Below are positions 33,857-38,614 of a stretch of 38,614 nucleotides of DNA, piece after piece. The translations under genes and the position numbers were made by a program. The stretch comes from an uncultured Bacilli bacterium (GTDB lineage: Bacteria > Bacillota_I > Bacilli_A > RF39 > UBA660): contig CANQRA010000006.1 of assembly GCA_947626125.1 (NCBI GenBank), positions 1 through 38,614 of the forward strand, given 5' to 3'. The notes under the pieces are model-generated. The model was not told the DNA's origin. It did no database searches and saw only the letters and a program-made list of their open reading frames with translations. The first letter of the stretch is position 1. Every line of letters begins with the position of its first letter.

Positions 33857-35008
33857 TTAATTATTTATTTTTTCTTTAACAAAATCTAATATTACTCTTA
33901 AAAGAGTTAAGATTGGGGCGGCTAAAATCATGCCAAGAATGCCAAAGAAATGACCAAAGACTAAAAGAGCAATAATTATTAAAACAGGGTGAGTTTGACT
34001 AGCTTTACTCATAACAATCGGTTGTAAAATATAATTTTCAATAATTTGAACAATAACACAAATAATAAGAGTACCTATTCCTATTAAAGGGTCTTGAGTT
34101 AAACCAACAATTACCGCGGTAGCTCCACCTATATATGGCCCAATAAACGGAATTAAATCCGTAATCCCACAGATAACGCCGAATAAAAGAGGAGCTCTTA
34201 GACCAACTAAAGCAAAGCCAATGGAATCACATATGAGAACCATCAAAGCGACTAAGAAAGTTCCATTAACACATTTTCTTACTTCCACACTAATTCTGGT
34301 TGTTAAGTAATTAAGGTCATTTTGAACCTTAGGTGGAAATAATTTTTTAAAATGCATAGCTACATTGTCATAATCAATAAGTAAGTATAGACCAATGATA
34401 AGACCCATACCGACAGTCCCAATGCCATTAAATAAAGCAATCACAAAACTAATAACATTATTTGGTAAATCACTAGCTATTTCAATACTATAACTAGTTA
34501 AAGTTGTCAAGATTTTTTCTTTAAAATCGCCTAAATTGAGACCACTATCTTGCAGATTAGTAAATACTTCATTGATTTTACTAGTTACTTTCTCAAGGAG
34601 GCTTGGAAACATACCAACTAATTCATTTACTTCGTTATAGAAGGTTGGTATAAAAATATAAAGAATAATAAAAATAATGAGAACAAAGGCGGCAAATAAA
34701 AGCACTGATGATAAAGTATTGTTATGAATTTTGCTATCGATTTTTTTAACTAATGGTCTTAGAAGCCAAGCTAACACAAAACCAATAAAGAAAGGGCTAA
34801 TTACTTTTAAAATATCAATAATAAATACATAGATTGATAATACTTTACAAGCAATAATGCCACCTAAAATAAGCATGGCAATGAAGACAATATATAAGAG
34901 TTTTAAAATTTTCTTTGATAAACCAATAACTTCATTAAGATTTTTTTTATCGAGAACTTCTTCTTTATTAATGGTTTTATTATTGTTTTTATCATCTATA
35001 CTTTTCAA
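33857..35008 (-). CDS. AI-2E/UPF0118 family transporter
   Basis: 383 residues from TTG 35008 (AGGAAG ends 8 bases upstream; the GTG at 35017 is too near that RBS). It has about eight membrane helices, a central soluble region (about 130-190) and the family pattern DLIPFIGPYIGGATAVIVGL. UPF0118 members were named for AI-2 export but include Na+/H+ antiporters, so substrate is unknown. It stands alone between the T-box leader and the small 35096 gene. Confidence 0.88.
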   Translation of the reverse strand: MKSIDDKNNNKTINKEEVLDKKNLNEVIGLSKKILKLLYIVFIAMLILGGIIACKVLSIYVFIIDILKVISPFFIGFVLAWLLRPLVKKIDSKIHNNTLSSVLLFAAFVLIIFIILYIFIPTFYNEVNELVGMFPSLLEKVTSKINEVFTNLQDSGLNLGDFKEKILTTLTSYSIEIASDLPNNVISFVIALFNGIGTVGMGLIIGLYLLIDYDNVAMHFKKLFPPKVQNDLNYLTTRISVEVRKCVNGTFLVALMVLICDSIGFALVGLRAPLLFGVICGITDLIPFIGPYIGGATAVIVGLTQDPLIGIGTLIICVIVQIIENYILQPIVMSKASQTHPVLIIIALLVFGHFFGILGMILAAPILTLLRVILDFVKEKINN

Positions 35009-35064
35009 ATTTATCACTTCCTACTTTAAGTATACTATAATTTTGGAAAATTACAATTAGAAAC

Positions 35065-35091
35065 AAAAAAGTACACGGTATTTTGTGTACT
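35065..35091 (-). terminator. Terminator after recD2/small protein gene
   Basis: AGTACAC (35070-35076) pairs with GTGTACT (35085-35091), 8-base loop; on the minus strand followed by a T-run (35070-35065). Confidence 0.85.
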
Positions 35092-35095
35092 ATTT

Positions 35096-35242
35096 TTACT
35101 TCGTCATTTCATTAGCTTTATCCAGTATATTATTAAGAAGTTTATCTGCTTTGGCTTTAGTATTCTTATTCATTAAAACATAAGTCCCTACCCCAATTGC
35201 ACTAGCCATCATCATACAACCTAACATTTCTAATTTTTTCAA
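35096..35242 (-). CDS. 48-residue small membrane protein after recD2
   Basis: TTG 35242 is preceded by GAGGTGA (6 bases upstream). The protein has a short N-terminus, one hydrophobic segment (about 7-24, GCMMMASAIGVGTYVLM) and a basic amphipathic tail KAKADKLLNNILDKANEM. The layout is like YtxH-type small membrane proteins; no certain family. It follows recD2 by 31 bases and precedes a terminator. Confidence 0.65.
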   Translation of the reverse strand: MKKLEMLGCMMMASAIGVGTYVLMNKNTKAKADKLLNNILDKANEMTK

Positions 35243-35273
35243 AATAATGTCACCTCGTACTATTATTATGGTC

Positions 35274-37484
35274 TTATTTATTGTTATTATGTATAAATTC
35301 TTCTAATAAGCGGTCTTTTAAAGTTGTTTTTCTAACCTCACCATAATCATTCATGACCCCACGATAGAATGCTTGAGGGTCTCCAACTATAATTAGACTT
35401 TTCTTGGCTCTACTTACGCCCGTATATAGTATTTTATTATATAACATGCTTCCATATTGATAAGTGATAGGCATAATAATGTGGTCAAATTCACTACCCT
35501 GGCTTTTATGAATAGTCATGGCATAAGCATGACGAATATTTTTTAAATCTTTCTTATTATATAAAACGATATTACCATCAAAATCAATAGTGATAATTTC
35601 TTTTTTATAAGGACTATTTCTCATTTCAATATTTTGAATAAAACCAATGTCGCCATTAAAAACATTATTATCAGCATCATTAACTAATTGAATAACTTTA
35701 TCCCCTATTTTATAAGTTAAATCGCCATAAACTATTTTTCTTTGCCCAGCTTCCGGATTAAATAAAGCACACAACATTTTATTTAAATTAATAATGCCAT
35801 TTTCTCCTTTGTACATAGGGGCTAAGACTTGTAAATTGTTTTCATTATAACCCTTAGCTAATCCTTTTTCAATGATAGATTTAATCGTTGGTAAAATGTT
35901 TTTACTTTCGATATTTAAGAAGTTATAATCATCTTTCTTGCTTAAAAATTCTTCACTTAAATCTTTATTTTTAATTTCTCTAGCTAGATAAGGAATATAA
36001 GAGTTTTCACTTTGCCGATAAATATAATTTAAAGGAATAAAGTTAAATAAGTCCGAAGATATTAAATCATTTAACACTAATCCGGGAGCAACAGAAGGTA
36101 ATTGGTTGGCATCTCCTACTAAAATAAGTTTAACATAACTATGAATGCCTTTTAAAAGGGAGGCAAATAAAGATGAATCAATCATACTAACTTCATCAAC
36201 GATAATTAGCCTTTGATAGTTTTTATTATTTTCATTAACACCAAAACTATTTGTCTCTTTATTCCATTTTAAAAAACGATGAATAGTTGAAGCTGGAAGT
36301 CCTGTAGATAAACTCATTTTTTTGGCAGCCCTTCCCGTTGGGGCTAAAAGAGCAATGTTATCGAAGATGCTCTCCCTAGATAATTTATAAGCATCTATAT
36401 ATAATTTTACAATAGCATTAATAATTGTCGTTTTACCTGTCCCAGGTCCCCCAGATATGATTGTGATATTATTATTTAAAGCCCCATTAATAGCTTTAAT
36501 TTGGTCATCATTATAAGTAATATTTAATTCTTTTTCTAATTTTTGAATTTTTTCATCATAAATATATTTAGTAATATTTTTAGCGCTTATGGCGTTTAAA
36601 TTTTCGGCAATAGTAATTTCAGATTCATAATACTCTTGCAAATAAATCTTATCATCACTTATGACAATAAATAATTCTTGTTCTAATTCTTGTAGTAATT
36701 CTTTAAATAATTCATAATCGATATTAATTTTAAATAATCTTTCTAAATAAGTAAAAACATCGCTTTCATAATAGTAAATATCACCTGTATTTAAAGAGAT
36801 TGCTTTCATAACTTCTAAAAGACAAGCTTTAATTCTTCTTTTATCATGCGCGTCTTGAAAATTATTTAAAAAGATAGCATCTAAGCGATTAAATTCAATA
36901 ACATCATTAAGTAAATAAAGATTATTATCTAAGATATCTTCTAATCTATCTTTATATTTTATATATATTTTTCCTGCTTCTTCCATGGAAAAGCCTAAAC
37001 TCTTTAATTTTAAAATCATGTCGGAACTTTTTGTATAATTCATTAAAGAGTTATATATTTTATCTCTTTTATTTTCATTCATGCCTTCAATATTATCGAG
37101 GGCAAATTTATTCTTTTTAATAATATCTAGCGTATCTTTGCCATACACTTCCACGATTTTCTCAGCTGTTTTTTGGCCACATCCTTTAATGAAAGAACTG
37201 CTTAAAAACTCAATTATATCTTCATTTTCGGAAGGAGTAATAAACTCATAATTTTGAAAATTAAATTGATTGCCAAAGCGTTCATGGAAAGTAAAATCGC
37301 CACTTAATTTTACAGGCGTTTCCAGTTTTAAATCCAACATATTACCCGTGATGGTAATCGTCTTTTTTAAATACTCTTTGTTTTGGTCATCAGCTACTTT
37401 AGTAACCCGAAAAAGGGCAACTAGATAACTATTTGCTTCATTGTAATAAATTGTACTCTTGATTTTTCCTTCTAAAATGTTCAT
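35274..37484 (-). CDS. recD2: RecD2-type 5'-3' DNA helicase
   Basis: 736 residues, the normal RecD2 size. Helicase motifs: Walker A GGPGTGKTT (345-353), Walker B IIVDEVSMID (430-431 DE), GDANQLPSV, and YAMTIHKSQGSEFDHIIMP with LYTGVSRAKKSLIIVGD. The N-terminal part includes the OB-like and HhH regions (IKGCGQKTAEKIVEVYG). RecD2 acts in replication-fork repair. No RBS precedes the ATG; TATAAT (minus 37496-37491) lies only 6 bases upstream, so a leaderless mRNA is possible. Confidence 0.95.
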   Translation of the reverse strand: MNILEGKIKSTIYYNEANSYLVALFRVTKVADDQNKEYLKKTITITGNMLDLKLETPVKLSGDFTFHERFGNQFNFQNYEFITPSENEDIIEFLSSSFIKGCGQKTAEKIVEVYGKDTLDIIKKNKFALDNIEGMNENKRDKIYNSLMNYTKSSDMILKLKSLGFSMEEAGKIYIKYKDRLEDILDNNLYLLNDVIEFNRLDAIFLNNFQDAHDKRRIKACLLEVMKAISLNTGDIYYYESDVFTYLERLFKINIDYELFKELLQELEQELFIVISDDKIYLQEYYESEITIAENLNAISAKNITKYIYDEKIQKLEKELNITYNDDQIKAINGALNNNITIISGGPGTGKTTIINAIVKLYIDAYKLSRESIFDNIALLAPTGRAAKKMSLSTGLPASTIHRFLKWNKETNSFGVNENNKNYQRLIIVDEVSMIDSSLFASLLKGIHSYVKLILVGDANQLPSVAPGLVLNDLISSDLFNFIPLNYIYRQSENSYIPYLAREIKNKDLSEEFLSKKDDYNFLNIESKNILPTIKSIIEKGLAKGYNENNLQVLAPMYKGENGIINLNKMLCALFNPEAGQRKIVYGDLTYKIGDKVIQLVNDADNNVFNGDIGFIQNIEMRNSPYKKEIITIDFDGNIVLYNKKDLKNIRHAYAMTIHKSQGSEFDHIIMPITYQYGSMLYNKILYTGVSRAKKSLIIVGDPQAFYRGVMNDYGEVRKTTLKDRLLEEFIHNNNK

Positions 37485-37588
37485 ACCCTGATTATATCTT
37501 AAAAACTTAGAAAAAAAAAGAATTTTTTACAAAATGAAGCAGAAAAAAACAATTTTCTTTTGAAAAGGAAATTGTTTCGATTGTTAAT

Positions 37589-37664
37589 TGGTGTCCCCTT
37601 AGGGATTTGAACCCTAGACCCACCGATTAAGAGTCGGTTGCTCTACCAACTGAGCTAAGGAGAC
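37589..37664 (-). tRNA. tRNA-Lys (anticodon CTT)
   Basis: Minus strand; acceptor GTCTCCT/AGGGGAC, D-arm GCTC..GAGC, anticodon stem ACCGA/TCGGT with loop CTCTTAA (anticodon CTT), T-arm TAGGG/CCCTA with TTCAAAT, discriminator A, CCA encoded (37591-37589). Structure is complete. Confidence 0.95.
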
Positions 37665-37741
37665 ATCTTTTTTACGGAACAATTCAATTATAACTTAACA
37701 AAGAAAAAAATGCAACCATAACATTTGCATTTTTCCTCCGC

Positions 37742-38371
37742 TTAACGCTTGTACAATTGAAAATCGGTGACACGGTCTTCATCAGGTTTAACATCAAAAA
37801 TTATTTTTTGCATTTTGCTAGAACTTTTTCCTACCCCATCAGTAATCGTATATAATATCCAATATTGGTCAATTTCTCTTATTTTATCTACTTCATGATA
37901 AACAGTATGGGTAATTACATAATCATCTTTGTCTTCAACAACCGTCAAATGTTTGTAATTAATATCATCAATGGTTCTAAAGTATACTTCATCATCTTCA
38001 AATTTTATTTGGGGTGTCATTATATCCTCGGGATTATTATGGTCTTTAACCCACGGATTTTTCTTACCTGAAGCAATCCACCCTTCTTTACCATTAAAGT
38101 CTATTTTATACCAAAAATATGTATTACTACTTTCGGTGTCTACTTCATATACTTTATATGACTCCCCTTGTTGAACTTTTCCTAGCGATTTGGCATCACT
38201 TGATGGAGTTTCGCGTACATTAATGGGGGTTTTATAAGTGATTTCGACATACCAACCCTCTTTAATTTCCTCGAGCTTTTTTTCTTCTTGACGTCCACTA
38301 AAAACAAAATAAAAATAAACACCTGTCCCAATCAAGAGCAAAACTAATAAACATAATAGAAAACGTTTCAT
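37742..38371 (-). CDS. Extracytoplasmic bacterial SH3-domain protein
   Basis: 209 residues from ATG 38371 (GAGGTGG 6-7 bases upstream; longer starts to 38458 have no RBS). Residues 1-25 are a signal anchor (KRFLLCLLVLLLIGTGVYFYFVF). About 39-110 is an SH3b domain: INVRETPSSDAKSLGKVQQGESYKV ... WYKIDFNGKEGWIASGKK. The rest (about 115-209) is a beta-rich region of unknown kind. Such proteins commonly bind cell wall peptides. Confidence 0.85.
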   Translation of the reverse strand: MKRFLLCLLVLLLIGTGVYFYFVFSGRQEEKKLEEIKEGWYVEITYKTPINVRETPSSDAKSLGKVQQGESYKVYEVDTESSNTYFWYKIDFNGKEGWIASGKKNPWVKDHNNPEDIMTPQIKFEDDEVYFRTIDDINYKHLTVVEDKDDYVITHTVYHEVDKIREIDQYWILYTITDGVGKSSSKMQKIIFDVKPDEDRVTDFQLYKR

Positions 38372-38485
38372 TATCCACCTCTCTATCATTATATCACATT
38401 CCAAGAAAACAAACACTAGGAACCTGCATTTACCACTTATGTAGGCTAAATTTAACATTTTTTCAACATTTTACCCAAAAATATC

Positions 38486-38514
38486 TTGCATTTTTAGAAA
38501 ACTTATTATATACT
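38486..38514 (+). promoter_or_regulatory. Promoter of tRNA-Ile
   Basis: TTGCAT (38486-38491), 17-base spacer, TATACT (38509-38514); predicted start near 38521, 21 bases before the tRNA. Confidence 0.65.
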
Positions 38515-38541
38515 TAACAAGTACATGTGATTAAATTTAAT

Positions 38542-38614
<73 letters not shown>

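Noticed and set aside
37865-38174. Two plus-strand ORFs across the SH3-protein gene
   Set aside because: Antisense shadows of a gene with clear SH3 domain and RBS.

Overview
The window is AT-rich, densely packed DNA from a low-GC Gram-positive lineage (Bacillota/Bacilli; the short AlaRS, reduced cell-wall cluster and very AT-rich coding suggest a gut RF39/Mollicutes-like or Erysipelotrichia-like relative, which is inference). UGA is a stop (thyA ends in TGA inside the ATGA overlap with dfrA), so this is not the mycoplasma genetic code. Ribosome-binding sites are mostly AGGTGA/AGGAGG, and several genes (5676, 17566, 33857, 35096) appear to start at TTG placed about 5-8 bases after that motif.

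Layout. 1-2590 (+): thymidylate/folate block glyA (partial)-thyA-dfrA-P-loop kinase, closed by a terminator. 2641-6763: a Bacillus-like queA-tgt locus whose followers (TIGR04086-like membrane protein, DUF421 protein) match the B. subtilis queA-tgt-yajC-yrzE-yrbG order, but with the yajC position taken by an unrelated small membrane protein and the yrzE-like gene inverted. 6839-9934 (+): an HTH protein with a cysteine-containing membrane protein, a ZIP metal transporter and a 47-residue Asn/Ser/Arg-repeat protein. 9976-16311 (-): xerD, rpsB-tsf, then murG-murB-divIB-queH, the last completing the queuosine theme. 16424-23521: Fic protein (+), then on the minus strand a GDPD, an unknown 385-residue protein, a tail-anchored beta-sandwich protein and lepA-HTH protein-hemW. 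23641-24932 (+): unknown gene and peptide deformylase.

24943-29881 is the accessory-looking part. It holds a truncated group II intron, two copies of a promoter-small RNA-terminator unit, MmcQ/YjbR and YlbL (PDZ-Lon protease) genes, YlbJ, a three-gene pseudopilin operon, and a candidate type I toxin-antitoxin locus in which a 32-residue hydrophobic ORF is opposed by one of the small-RNA copies.

29880-38614 (-): a FAD oxidoreductase and Rieske protein that appear to be one YhfW-like gene broken by a one-base deletion; a T-box-controlled operon of a dNMP-kinase-like protein and a short AlaRS; an AI-2E/UPF0118 transporter; recD2 with a small membrane protein; tRNA-Lys(CTT); an SH3 protein; and, on the plus strand at the very end, tRNA-Ile(GAT).

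Functional links: GlyA, ThyA and DHFR form the thymidylate cycle; QueA, Tgt and QueH belong to queuosine tRNA modification; MurG, MurB and DivIB belong to wall synthesis and division; RpsB, EF-Ts, LepA, AlaRS, peptide deformylase and the tRNAs belong to translation. The most novel candidates are the small-toxin/antisense-RNA pair with its duplicated antisense unit, and the intron fragment lodged behind that unit's terminator.
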